This document shows, piece after piece, positions 8,903 to 18,537 of a stretch of 64,000 nucleotides of DNA (its first letter is position 1; the number at the start of each line of letters is the position of its first letter). The position numbers were made by a program, and so were the translations under genes. The notes beneath the pieces are model-generated. The model was not told the DNA's origin and did not search any database. It worked only from the letters and a program-made list of their open reading frames with translations. This DNA comes from Pannonibacter phragmitetus_B (GTDB lineage Bacteria > Pseudomonadota > Alphaproteobacteria > Rhizobiales > Stappiaceae): positions 2,232,001 through 2,296,000 of the forward strand of contig NZ_JBNINT010000001.1 of the NCBI RefSeq assembly GCF_050510895.1, given 5' to 3'.

Positions 8903-9543
8903 CAGTATTCCACCCCGGCCTGCGGCTTCACGCCGGAGCGGAAGGGGTGCTTCACTTGTTCCATCTCGGTGACGAGATCGGCCACCTCGATCAGCTCATC
9001 CTTGGCGTTGCGGCCAGTGATGACGACATGCACGCCCTCCGGCTTCTCATCCTTCAGGAAAGCGACCACCTCGGCGATATCGAGATAATCGTAGCGCAGC
9101 ACGATGTTCAACTCGTCGCAGAGCACCATCCGGTAGTCACCGCTGGTGATCATCTCCTTGGCCGCATCCCAGGCTTCCTGTGCCGCAGCAATGTCGCGCT
9201 GGCGGTCCTGCGTTTCCCAGGTGAAGCCCTCGCCCATGCGCTTGACGGTGACGAGATCGGAAAAGCGTTCCAGCGCATGGGTTTCGCCCGTGTCGAGGCG
9301 GCCCTTAACGAACTGCACCACACCAACCCGGTGGCCGTGGCCGAGGGAGCGGAACACCATGCCGAAGCCTGCGGTGGACTTGCCCTTGCCCTTGCCGGTG
9401 TGGACGATGGTCAGCCCCTTCTCGATGGTCTTGGTGGCCATGATCTTGTCGCGCGCCGCCTTCTTCTTGCGCATCTTTTCCGCATGGCGGGCGTTCATGT
9501 CTTCTTCGGTCTGAATCTCGGTGTCGGTGTCAGTCTCGGTCAC
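8902..9543 (-). CDS. cobO: Cob(I)yrinic acid a,c-diamide adenosyltransferase
   Basis: The product is a CobA/CobO/BtuR-family enzyme of 213 residues with the P-loop HTGKGKGKST and the family motifs VVQFVKG and LVLCDELN-like MVLCDELNIV. It attaches the 5'-deoxyadenosyl ligand to cobalt. The frame opens with GTG 9543, giving an acidic head with tandem Thr-Asp/Glu dipeptides. ATG 9498 (MNARHAEKM), which starts at the usual family N-terminus and has GAAGAAG upstream, is a real alternative. It lies six bases after cobN and overlaps cobQ by one base. Confidence 0.92.
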   Translation of the reverse strand: MTETDTDTEIQTEEDMNARHAEKMRKKKAARDKIMATKTIEKGLTIVHTGKGKGKSTAGFGMVFRSLGHGHRVGVVQFVKGRLDTGETHALERFSDLVTVKRMGEGFTWETQDRQRDIAAAQEAWDAAKEMITSGDYRMVLCDELNIVLRYDYLDIAEVVAFLKDEKPEGVHVVITGRNAKDELIEVADLVTEMEQVKHPFRSGVKPQAGVEY

Positions 9544-9548
9544 GGCGG

Positions 9549-12500
9549 TCAGGCCCTCATGGCTTGGGATGTGAGCTGGCTTGAAAGGCCAGCATGGACG
9601 GAGTTTCGGCGCGGCGTCCAGAGCCCGCGCCGGATGGCTTCGTCAAAGCGCTGAAGAATATCCTCATAGGCGGCAGGGTTGGCATGGGCCAGGAACTCCC
9701 GCACGGCGGCATCCTCGATATAGGCGGTGTAAAGCTGATCGAAATGATGCTCGCGCACCGCCCTTGTCGTCGCGGCAAAGGCAAAGAGATAGTCCAGCGT
9801 CGCGGCAATCTCGAAGGCGCCCTTGTAGCCGTGGCGCATGACCCCGGCGATCCACTTCGGGTTCGCCGCCCGGCCGCGCACCACGCGGGAAATCTCCTCT
9901 GACAGCGCCCGCACCACGGGCCGTTCGGGCCGGGAATGATCCGTGTGATAGCTGACGGGCGCCTCCCCCGTCAGCGCTTCGACCGTTGCTGCAAGGCCGC
10001 CCTCGAACTGGTAGTAATCATCGCTGTCGAGCAGGTCATGCTCGCGGTTGTCCTGATTGTGCAGCACCAGATCGACGCCGCGCAGGCGCGTCTCGAAGCG
10101 CTCGCGCACCGATCTCGCCCTTCGCCCCGCCGCCATAGGCATAGGAGCCCCAGGCGAGAAAGGCATCGGCGAAATCCTCGCGGCCCTGCCAGATGCCTTC
10201 ATCCATCAGCGCCTGAAGACCAGCGCCATAGGCGCCCGGCATGGAGCCGAACACACGGATGGAAGCCTCGGCAAAGGCATCGTCCCTCGCCAGCCCCTTA
10301 GCCTGCAACTCCGCACGCTCGGCCCGCACCCGCGCTGCCATCGGATTGGCGCTTTCCGGCTCATCAAGTGCAGCCACCGCCCGCACCGCACTGGTGAACA
10401 GGTCCATCTGATGCGGGAAGGCATCGCGGAAGAAGCCGGAAATGCGCAGCGTCACGTCGATGCGCGGACGGCGCAGCTCCGACAGGGGCATGATCTCGAA
10501 GCCGGCGACACGGCCCGAGCCCGGTTCCCACACCGGCCTTGCGCCGATCAGCGCCAGCGCCTGCGCAATGTCATCGCCGCCGGTACGCATGTTGGCCGTG
10601 CCCCAACAGGTCAGCACCAGTGCCTTCGGCCACTCGCCCTCATCCTGAAAATAGCGCAGCGCCACTTCCGCCGCCGAAGCCTGCCCCAGCCGCCAGGCAA
10701 CCTCGGTTGGCACGGCGCGCACATCGACCGAATAGAAATTCCGTCCCGTCGGCAACACGTCCGGCCGCCCCCGCGTCGGCGCGCCTGACGGCCCCGGCGG
10801 CACGAAACGGCCATCGAGCGCCGCCAGAACCGCCGCCGTTTCAGCTGCTCCTGAGGCCGCGACGGCAGGCAGCAAAGTGGACTCAATCTCCCGAAGAACG
10901 GAAGCTGTTGCAGTCAGTTCCGGACATTTCATTTCCCCGGAGACAAGCAGAACGGCCAGCCTTTCAAGCCGCTCCACCGTGTCACCACAAGAGCGCCACA
11001 GGGCATCGGACATGCCCGCCAGAAGCTCCGGCTTCGGCCCAGTCCAGGGGGCGGAAAAATCGCAGGACAGCGGATCGAACTCCGCCGCCTCACCAAGAAG
11101 ATCACGCGCCAATGCCCGGATCAGGCTTTCATCCTGCGCCCGGCTTCCACGCGGCACGCGCACCAGCGCCACCAGCAGATCATGCAGCAACCGCCCCTGC
11201 GGGCTCTCGCCCAGCACATGCAACCCGTCGCGGATCTGCAATTCCTTGAGGTCACACAGATGCGCATCCAGCCGCGCCAGACGGGTCGTCTCGCACATGT
11301 CCGGTGTCAGGCCGATATCCGCGTCAAGCCCGTGAACGGAGGCAAGCTCCAGAATGTCCCGCGTCAGCACCTTCTGCCGGCGCGGATCAACACCGCTGGC
11401 GAGATAGTACTCATCGAGCAGGTTTTCCATTTCATTGGCAACGCCATAATTTTCGGCCCGCGTAAGTGGCGGCGTCAGGTGATCGACAATAACGGCAGAA
11501 GCCCGCCGCTTGGCCTGCATGCCCTCACCCGGATCATTGACAATGAAAGGATAGATATTCGGCACCGGCCCCAGCACGGCTTCCGGATAGCACTCTTCAG
11601 ACAGCGCCAGCGCCTTGCCCGGAAGCCATTCCAGATTGCCGTGCTTGCCGAGATGCACGATGGCATCGACGCCCGCTACCTCGCGCAGCCAGATGTAGAA
11701 GGCAAAGTAGTTGTGCGGCGGCACCAGATCCGGATCGTGATAGGTCGCCTTCGGATCAATGTTGTAGCCGCGCGCAGGCTGAATGCCTGCATAGATGCTG
11801 CCAAAGCGGGTCACCGGCAGCTGAAAAGCGCCATCGCGCAAGGCCGGATCATCCTCCGGCACGCCCCACCGGGCCTTCACCTGCGCCTGCACCGCCTCCG
11901 GCAGCAAGGCAAAGGCCTTGCGGTAGCCCTCAAGTCCGAAGCGCACATCCACCCGGCGCCCTGCCCGTCCTTGCGGACTGTTGGTCACCCCGGCCAGCAG
12001 ATGCGCCATCAGCGCTTCGGAGGTAACCGGCGCATCCAAAGGAACATCATACCCTGCGTCCCGAAGGTCCGCGATCAGCGCCGCGCAGGAGGCAGGCGTA
12101 TCCAGCCCCACACCATTGGCAATGCGCCCGTCGCTGTCAGGATAGTTCGCCAGCACCAGCGCCACCTTGCGCGCAGCGGCAGGCTTTCCGCCCAGCTTCG
12201 CCCAGTTTGCCGCCAGCGCTGCCACATAGGCCATGCGGGTTTCTTCAGGCCTGAAAAGCACAGGCCGGAACTGGGTGACCGGATCGTAGATGCCCTCTTC
12301 CTTGAACGAGACTGCCCGCGTCATCAGCCGCCCGTCCAGCTCCGGCAGCACCACATGCATGGCCAGATCACGCACCGAGAGCCCCTGCGTGCTTTCGGCC
12401 CAGCCCGCCCGCGAGGAGGAGGAGAAGACCACCTGCAGCACCGGGCGGCCCGGCGCATCCAGCGGTGACGGCTGATGCACGCGCCCGCCACTGGAAACGG

Positions 12501-13305
12501 CAAAGGCCGTCGCATTCAGCACTACCGCCGGAGGCAGCGCCTCAAACAGGGCCGACAGCACGGCGGCCGATTCCGCATCCTTCAGCGAGGCAACGAAGAT
12601 GGGCAGCACGTTGAGCCCCTGCCCCTCCAGATGACGGCAGAGCGCCTCGGCAGGCGCTGTCTCGCCCGCCTGCACCAGCGCCCGGTAGAAGACCAGCGCC
12701 GCCACCGGCCTTGCCGGGTTCACAAACCCCGCCGTGAGATCATCAAGCCCCGGCGCAGTGTGGCCGGGCAGGAAAATGCCCGCACGCGGCAGCGGCGCAG
12801 GCAGGGGTGGCTCCTGATCCTTGCCAATGAGATGAGCACAAAACCTTAGTGCATTGCGGTAATTCTCTGCACCGCCTTCAATACAGTAGCGCCATAGCCG
12901 CCGCACGGCGTCCACCGGCACGGTGGAGAGAGCAGCCAGATCCTCATCCCACTTGTCGCAGCCTGCAAAGACAGCCAGCTGCAACCCGCTGCGATTGACT
13001 TCCTCCCGCAGCCGGTCAAGCCCGTAGGACCAGTAACCTGCCCCACCGAGCAGCCGCAGCACCACAAGCTTTGAGCCAGCCAGCGTCTTCTCGGCGTAAA
13101 GATCGACGGAATAGGGATGCGTCAGCGCCAGAATGCTGGCGAGACGCAACGACACATCCCCGCCAAGGGAAGCATGAGCCGCAGCGAAAGCCGAGAGTTC
13201 CGTATCGGCAGCCGACAGGAACACCAGATCCGCCGGGTCCTGCGCGAGGTCCACGGCATCACCGCCGTCATCAATTCGCCGGGTTTGACTTGCGAGAATA
13301 TGCAT
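9549..13305 (-). CDS. cobN: Aerobic cobaltochelatase large subunit, one frame break
   Basis: The CobN family (related to Mg-chelatase BchH/ChlH) is recognisable along the whole length, about 1251 residues after repair. It inserts Co2+ into hydrogenobyrinic acid a,c-diamide together with CobS and CobT, which are not in this window. The first 1085 or so codons read from ATG 13305. Near 10110 one extra base throws the frame off after YAYGGGAKGE. Removing it joins directly to RERFETRLRGVDLVLHNQDN and the conserved C-terminus ending at 9549. The two pieces match one normal-length CobN, so I treat the break as a sequence error. cobW lies upstream and cobO downstream in the same operon. Confidence 0.9.
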
Positions 13306-13409
13306 CTGGCACGCCTTTAATAGGCTCAGACTGGGTGTGCCTGTCCCCGCGTCCCGCCCCTTGCGCAGCTTGCGTCAGGAGCGGGCGGCGGGGTCCACAC
13401 CGCGAAGGG

Positions 13410-14549
13410 TCAGGCAGCGCGCCCAGCCGCAGCTGAGGCAAGCGCGGCGGAAACAGCCGCAAGATCCAGACCCTTGAGGCCAATCACCACCAGCTTGCCG
13501 GGCGCCTTGGCTCCTGCCGCAAACCAGGCCTCGACACGCGGGCCGACCGCCTGCACCAGCGCAGGCGCGGCCTTGCCGGAAACAGCCACCGCACCCTTGA
13601 TGCGCAGCACGCCCTTCAGCGCCATCGCCTGCTTCACCACAGCCTCGATGTCTTTCAGCGAGGCAAACTCCGGGGCCATGACCACGTGGCTTTCGAAATC
13701 GTCATGGTGGTGATCATGATCATCATGGTCATGGTCATGGTCATGGTCATGGTCATGGTCATGGTCATCATCGTGATCGTGATCATCATCGTCATGATGG
13801 TGGTGGTGATGATGCGCGCGGCGGGCAGCCAGATCATCCTCGGCAGCGGAGGACCGGCCCAGCAGCACGTCGATGGGCAGCGAACCTTTTTCAGCTGCAA
13901 TGATCTCGACACCGGCGCGCACATCCTCGGCGATATGCTCGCGGATATGCTCCAGTGCGTGGTCATCCACCAGATCAGCCTTGTTCAGCACCACCAGATC
14001 GGCGCAGGCGAGCTGATCGTGGAAAAGCTCTTCCACCGGATTGTCATGATCCAGCGTTTCATCGGCAGCGCGCTGTGCGGCAAGGGCTTCCTCGTCCAGC
14101 ACGATACGCCCTTCGGCGAGAGCTGCCGCATCCAGCACGGTGACAACACCATCCACCGTCACCCGCGTCTTGACGCTGGGCCAGGTAAAGGCCCGCACCA
14201 GCGGCTGCGGCAGCGCAAGGCCTGAGGTCTCGATGACAATATGCTCCGGCGGCGTTTCGCGGGCCAGCAGCATTTCCATCGCCGGCAGGAAATCGTCGGC
14301 CACGGTGCAGCAGATGCAGCCGTTGGTCAGCTCCACCACATCATCGGCAGAGCAGGACGGATCGGCGCAGCCATCCAGCAGCGAGCCGTCAAAGCCCATA
14401 TCGCCGAACTCATTGACGATCAGCGCAACGCGCCGTCCGCCTGCGTTGGTCAGGAGATTGCGGATGAGGGTCGTCTTGCCCGCACCCAGAAAGCCGGTGA
14501 CGATGGTGGCCGGGATCTTGGCTGCGGCAGGGGTCTGAAAATCGGTCAT
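13410..14549 (-). CDS. cobW: CobW cobalt-chaperone GTPase with His/Asp-rich insert
   Basis: The product is a 379-residue COG0523/CobW G3E GTPase. Visible features are the P-loop GFLGAGKTT (about residues 19-27), the metal-binding CICC motif (in NGCICCTV), the NKAD guanine-specificity motif and a C-terminal CobW domain. Between them, at 13710-13815, is a run of about 40 His and Asp residues encoded by tandem GACCAT-type repeats. Such tracts bind Co2+, Zn2+ or Ni2+. The protein is thought to deliver cobalt to the CobNST chelatase, which suits its place between cobP and cobN. Its start overlaps the cobP stop by ATGA. Confidence 0.94.
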   Translation of the reverse strand: MTDFQTPAAAKIPATIVTGFLGAGKTTLIRNLLTNAGGRRVALIVNEFGDMGFDGSLLDGCADPSCSADDVVELTNGCICCTVADDFLPAMEMLLARETPPEHIVIETSGLALPQPLVRAFTWPSVKTRVTVDGVVTVLDAAALAEGRIVLDEEALAAQRAADETLDHDNPVEELFHDQLACADLVVLNKADLVDDHALEHIREHIAEDVRAGVEIIAAEKGSLPIDVLLGRSSAAEDDLAARRAHHHHHHHDDDDHDHDDDHDHDHDHDHDHDHDDHDHHHDDFESHVVMAPEFASLKDIEAVVKQAMALKGVLRIKGAVAVSGKAAPALVQAVGPRVEAWFAAGAKAPGKLVVIGLKGLDLAAVSAALASAAAGRAA

Positions 14550-15117
14550 AGGGAGATATCCGGTTGGGAGGAAGGCTTGAGCAGAAGCGGCAGACCGGCA
14601 GCGACAAAGACCACCCGGCCGCAGACGGCGGCAAGCTCCTGATTGAGACTGCCCTGCGCATCGCGGAACTGACGCGCCATGGCGTTGTCCGGCACGATGC
14701 CGAGACCCACTTCATTTGAAACGAAAACAACAGGCGCAGGCAGATTGAGCACAAGCGCGCAAAGCGCCTGCGTGGCGGCGGCAAGGTCTGCTTCCGCCAT
14801 CAGCAGATTGGTGAGCCAGAGCGTCAGGCAATCAACCAGCACCGCCCGTCCGGGCACGGCTTCCCGTGCCAGAATGCCGGCAAGATCTCCGCCGATGCCG
14901 CCCTTGCCCTCGATGGTGCGCCACTCGGCCCCGCGCCGGGCACGGTGCAGCCCGATGCGGGCTTCCATTTCCCCGTCCCATGCGGCAGAGGTCGCCACAT
15001 AGACAGGCTCCAGCCTGCTTTTGAGGATCAGCTGCTCTGCATATCTGCTCTTGCCGGAGCGTGCGCCCCCGTCACCAGAACGGAAGTTGCCGCTCCCTGC
15101 CCTTCAGCCTGCACCAT
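14546..15117 (-). CDS. cobP: Adenosylcobinamide kinase / adenosylcobinamide-phosphate guanylyltransferase, one frame break
   Basis: The intact frame from 14998 gives the CobP/CobU body (KGGIGGDL, VDCLTLWLTNLL, VSNEVGLGIVP) but lacks the P-loop. The missing N-terminus sits just upstream in another frame. Adding one base to the five-C run at 15066-15070 yields TSVLVTGGARSGKSRYAEQL and joins seamlessly to ATSAAWDGEM, for about 190 residues from ATG 15117. The break falls inside the Walker A codons. The enzyme phosphorylates adenosylcobinamide and then adds GMP, activating it for nucleotide-loop attachment. It is the first gene behind the cobalamin riboswitch and overlaps cobW. Confidence 0.9.
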
Positions 15118-15252
15118 GGGTCAGCCGCAAGCTTGCGGCGCGGCAGCGTCAGATGATCTGGCAGAAGCGCGGACGCAAACCGCCCGGCATTCCGCCCTGT
15201 CTGGGGGAGTATAAATCATATCCGGTCCTCCGGTCCGCCCACCCGGCGGCCT

Positions 15253-15462
15253 TGGGGTTGCAACGCATCAGGCCGGTCTCCTGGCTCGCGGGTCTTCACC
15301 TTGCCGCGCCTTCCCGCAAGGACAAGCCTTGCAGTGGCATGAGGCGGCAAGATTCTCCGCTGACAGTTGCGGGGGCAGCTGCGGCTTTGGAGCCCCGGAT
15401 TGAGTCGCTCCGCACCGCATTCCCGTTTCATCCCCTTGGGCTTGGCCCGCCGGGGAACCTGA
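15253..15462 (-). promoter_or_regulatory. Cobalamin riboswitch upstream of the cobPWNOQ operon
   Basis: On the minus strand the class I cobalamin aptamer landmarks follow in order. First comes GGTTCCCCGGCGGG pairing toward AAGGGGATGAAACGGGAA. Next is the GCCGCAGCTGCCCCCGCAACTGT core, then CCACTGCAAGG, GGGAAGGCGCGGCAAGG, and the B12-box region GAGCCAGGAGACCGGCCTG near the 3' end. It ends about 140 bases before cobP ATG 15117, so adenosylcobalamin should repress the cobPWNOQ transcript. Boundaries are approximate. Confidence 0.93.
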
Positions 15463-15748
15463 TCCTCCCCTTGTAGCGGCTTGGCGGCAGCGCAGCAAGG
15501 CAGCGCTTTGAACAGCCATCCGGCGCAAAAGCAGCCGCCATCTCCGGTGCCGTTGGTGCAAAGACCGGCACAGATGGGTTATCCACTGACCCAAACCGTT
15601 GAAAGACCGCAGATTTCCGCCAAAGCCAGCCCTGTGGAAAACTTTCTTGAAGAAAGGGCTTGGCAAATGCTCAAGGCCTTTGTTATACGCCTCTCACCGA
15701 CGGCGGCGCACACAGCCGCCACCGCAAAGGGCACTGCCCTTCTGGTGA

Positions 15749-15824
15749 TCCGCGATAGCTCAGTTGGTAGAGCGTTCGACTGTTAATCGAATGGTCGCAG
15801 GTTCGAGTCCTGCTCGCGGAGCCA
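15749..15824 (+). tRNA. tRNA-Asn (GTT), CCA encoded
   Basis: The cloverleaf is complete. Acceptor TCCGCGA pairs with TCGCGGA, the D-arm contains AGCTCAGTTGGTAGAGC, the anticodon loop CTGTTAA has GTT at 15782-15784, and the T-arm contains GGTTCGAGTCC. The discriminator G and CCA are encoded (76 nt). It sits at the junction between the cobalamin operon and the iron-uptake loci. Confidence 0.97.
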
Positions 15825-15900
15825 ACCTTCCCTATTTACTGATCGTTTTCAAGCTTGCGCTTCAACGCAGGCTTTTCGTGTTTCTCCGGCAGAATGCGCC

Positions 15901-16041
15901 TCACGCGGGTCTGCGATTGAGCAGCCAGAGAAAATACGGCCCGCCGATGAAGGACGCCAGGATTCCGGCGGGGATTTGATAGGGAAAATCGACCGTCCGA
16001 TCCAGCCGGTTAGCGCAGACCATCAGCGCCACCGCAATGGC
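15901..16041 (-). pseudogene. fhuB C-terminal fragment (decayed duplicate)
   Basis: The minus strand encodes about 46 residues ending FPYQIPAGILASFIGGPYF and LWLLNRRPA before a stop. These closely match the last residues of the intact fhuB at 24960-26918 (FPYEIPAGILASFIGGPYF, LWLLYRRPT). The DNA of the two copies is similar over about 140 bases (15901-16041 against 24960-25100). Nothing of the rest of fhuB is present, so this is a remnant of a second fhuB gene or a recombination scar. It begins directly after the truncated ATPase gene and lies about 75 bases from tRNA-Asn. Confidence 0.85.
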
Positions 16042-16051
16042 TTCTGTAACA

Positions 16052-16408
16052 TCACCTGTGCCCTTTCGGGACGATGAGGGGCGTTCCGGAAACGGGGTCG
16101 GAGATAATCAGGGATGGGAGACCAAACACTTCTTCGACCTGCTCCTCGGTAACGATCGCGGCTGGGGCTCCTGCCCTGACGATCGCGCCATCTTTCATGG
16201 TAATCAAGTGCGAGGCATAGCGGCAGGCGTGATTGAGGTCGTGCAGCACGGCGACAATGGTGCGGCCGCTTGCGTTGAGACCGGCAATCACCGTGAACGA
16301 GCCGTCAGGTACCGTCAACGACAGATCCTGCGGCACCAGACGCGCATCATAGCGAAGGGTCAAGCTTTCCGCCTGCAGGCGGGCTTGCGGGACATGCGAT
16401 CCGCTCAT
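16052..16408 (-). pseudogene. Siderophore ABC transporter ATPase with large internal deletion (fecE/fhuC-like)
   Basis: The frame encodes only 118 residues instead of about 255-260. Residues 1-42 are a normal Fec/FhuC-type N-terminus (LTLRYDARLVPQDLSLTVPDG). The Walker A should read like GPNACGKST, but here it is GLNASG at 43-48 and jumps straight to RTIVAVLHDLNHACRYASHL, the H-loop region. Roughly 140 residues are gone, including the P-loop lysine, Q-loop, signature and Walker B, so it cannot hydrolyse ATP. The deletion keeps the frame, unlike the one-base breaks elsewhere. The start overlaps the upstream permease by ATGA, so it was the last gene of the fec operon. An ATPase from elsewhere must serve the transporter, or the transporter is dead. 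Confidence 0.88.
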
Positions 16409-17465
16409 CTGCGTCCCTCCCGTATCAGAAGCCAAAGGAAGTAAAACCCGCCGGTGCTCACGGTCATGACACCTGTGGGGAGTTGAACGCCGAAGGCATG
16501 CTGGGCGGTCCAGTCGGCGGCGAGCAGCAGCAGGGCACCAGTGAGCGCCGAGGGAAGCAGAGGCGTGCCGGCAGAACGGCTCAGACGCCGGGCGATCTGC
16601 GGGGCACAGAGTGCAATGAAGGCGATGGGTCCGGCTGCCGCCGTCACCAGCGCCGTCAGCGCCACGCCCAGCAGCATCAGCAGCGCCCGCGCACGCCCCG
16701 GATGGAGGCCGCAGGCCTGCGCCATGTCATCGCCCAGCTCCATCTGGCGCATGCGCCGCTCCAGCAGCAGGGTGGCCGGGAACAGCACGCACAGGGCCAG
16801 CGCCACCGGCACCAGATGCTCCATGCCCAGCCCGTTGAGCGAGCCTGCCCCCAGATGGCGGCTGCCATCGCTACCTGAAGATCCGCTTCGCGGATCATCC
16901 AGGCATTGAAAGCAGAAAGCATCGCCGCAACGCCGATGCCAACGATAATCAGCCGGAACCCCTGCACGCCCTGACGCCAGGCCAGAAGATAGACCGCACA
17001 GGCCGTGGCAACTCCCCCGGCGAGCGCGCCAAGCGCGGTCTCATATGTACCGCCGGCCAGCAGCAACATGACCGCCAGTGCCCCAGTATAGGACCCGGCC
17101 GAGAAGCCGATGATATCGGGACTGCCAAGGGGGTTGCGCGTCAGGCTCTGGAAAATCGCGCCGCTCATGCCGAGTGCGCCCCCCAGCAGCAGTGCCAGCG
17201 CCACACGCGGCAAGCGCCACTCTGTCACAATCATCTGCACCATTACGTCATCATGCCCGGCCGCGTCCCCATACCCAACTAGAGCCGTCAGCACCTGTGG
17301 CATGCTGATGGGATACGTGCCACTCAAGAGCGACAGAACCGCAAGGCAGGCGCAAAGCAACAGCAGCAGCAGCGCCAGCGCAAACGTCCGTCCATGCAGC
17401 CGCAGCGACAGCCGCCCGCCACCACAGCGCAGTACGAGGAACCGGGAGGAGGAAGAGGAACTCAT
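16405..17465 (-). CDS. Iron-siderophore ABC permease (FecCD family), second of pair, one frame break
   Basis: From ATG 17465 the frame gives a FecCD-type permease (LRLPRVALALLLGGALGMSG-like segment WRLPRVALALLLGGAL, then SLTRNPLGSPDIIGF). At AAIWG it breaks. One base added to the five-C run at 16848-16852 gives IWGAGSLNGLG, continuing MEHLVPVALAL to the C-terminus AFGVQLPTGVMTVSTGGFYF. The repaired product is 353 residues with about nine to ten membrane segments. It should form the transmembrane channel with the preceding permease. A serine run follows the start Met. It overlaps the truncated ATPase by ATGA and follows the first permease by two bases. Confidence 0.87.
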
Positions 17466-17467
17466 AC

Positions 17468-18535
17468 TCACAGGCCGGACGCCTTTCTGCGCCGGGCCAG
17501 CGCGATCAGCACCGGCGCCCCCAGAAAGGCAGTGACGACGCCCGCTTCCAGTTCCCCCGGATAGAGCACAAGCCGCCCGGCGATATCCGCCGCCAGCAGC
17601 AGCGCCGGGGCGCAGATCATCGTCATGAGAATGATCCGGCGCTGGTCCGGCCCGGTGATCCAGCGCATCACATGCGGCACCATCAGGCCGATGAAGCCGA
17701 TGGGACCGCAGGCCGCCGTGGCAGCTCCCGCCAGAAGCGTCACCGCGATCAGCGCCAGGACCTGGGCACGCAGAACGCGGGCGCCGAGCGCCTCTGCCAG
17801 ATCCTCCCCCAGCGCCAGCGCGTTGAGGGCGCGCGCGCTGATCAGCGCGATCAGCAGCCCCGCGAGGATGAAGGGTGCCACCGCTGCCACTACCTCCATG
17901 TTGCGCCCGGCCACCGAGCCGATGGCCCATTGGCGCAGGGCATCGAAGGCCTGCGGATTGAGAAGCGTCAACGAAGAGCCGATGCCGCCCAGCACCGCCG
18001 ACAGCGCCACACCCGCCAGCACCAGCCGCACCGGCGTTGCCCCGTTCTGGCCTCCCCTATGGCCTGCCCCCAGCGCATGCACCGCCAGCGTGACAGCGAT
18101 GGCCCCCAGCAAGGCAAACCACAGATAGGCATGGATCGACTGAAAGCCGAACACCCCCACCGCCAGCGTAACGAAGAAGGCAGCCCCGGCATTGACGCCC
18201 AAGAGACCCGGATCGGCCAGCGGATTGCGCGTTGCCGCCTGGATCAGTGCCCCCGAAACGCCAAACGCCGCCCCGCACAGAAGCGCCAGCAGAGTGCGCG
18301 GCAGGCGGTAATCCACGATGACGATGTGATCCACCGATCTGCCATCATAAGCAAACAGGGCCGCCATCACCGTAGAAGGAGCAACCGCCCGCGCGCCAAC
18401 CAGAAGACTTACCAGCGACAGCAAGGCCACCAGAACAAGGCCAAGCAGCAGCGCAGGCGCAAGAACCGCTGGGCGCCTGACGGGAGCAGCAGCAGCAACT
18501 GTGGCATCAGCGGCGGCAGGCGGGGAAACCATCAT
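17468..18535 (-). CDS. Iron-siderophore ABC permease (FecCD family), first of pair
   Basis: This is a 355-residue FecCD permease with about ten hydrophobic helices and the family blocks DYRLPRTLLALLCGAAFG, IQAATRNPLADPGLLGVN and GPIGFIGLMVPHVMRW, the last being the loop that contacts the ATPase. The N-terminal 40 residues are Ala/Pro-rich. ATG 18535 (with a second ATG at 18532) lies just before the siderophore-interacting gene's stop region, giving tight operon spacing; the open frame further upstream overlaps that gene and is a shadow. Confidence 0.9.
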   Translation of the reverse strand: MMVSPPAAADATVAAAAPVRRPAVLAPALLLGLVLVALLSLVSLLVGARAVAPSTVMAALFAYDGRSVDHIVIVDYRLPRTLLALLCGAAFGVSGALIQAATRNPLADPGLLGVNAGAAFFVTLAVGVFGFQSIHAYLWFALLGAIAVTLAVHALGAGHRGGQNGATPVRLVLAGVALSAVLGGIGSSLTLLNPQAFDALRQWAIGSVAGRNMEVVAAVAPFILAGLLIALISARALNALALGEDLAEALGARVLRAQVLALIAVTLLAGAATAACGPIGFIGLMVPHVMRWITGPDQRRIILMTMICAPALLLAADIAGRLVLYPGELEAGVVTAFLGAPVLIALARRRKASGL

Positions 18536-18537
18536 GC

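Noticed and set aside
13686..14225. Frame starting with alternating Met/Val on the plus strand, and the tandem ATGGTC repeats as a possible CRISPR or satellite
   Set aside because: The repeat is the coding DNA for CobW's His/Asp tract. The unit is six bases with no spacers.
15066..15070. Phase variation by the short G/C runs at cobP and other break sites
   Set aside because: Runs of five to six bases are too short to be switch tracts, and the affected genes are metabolic or essential housekeeping genes.
15749..16408. Integrated element at tRNA-Asn
   Set aside because: No integrase, no repeated tRNA 3' end and no phage or plasmid genes were seen; only the fhuB and ATPase remnants lie nearby.
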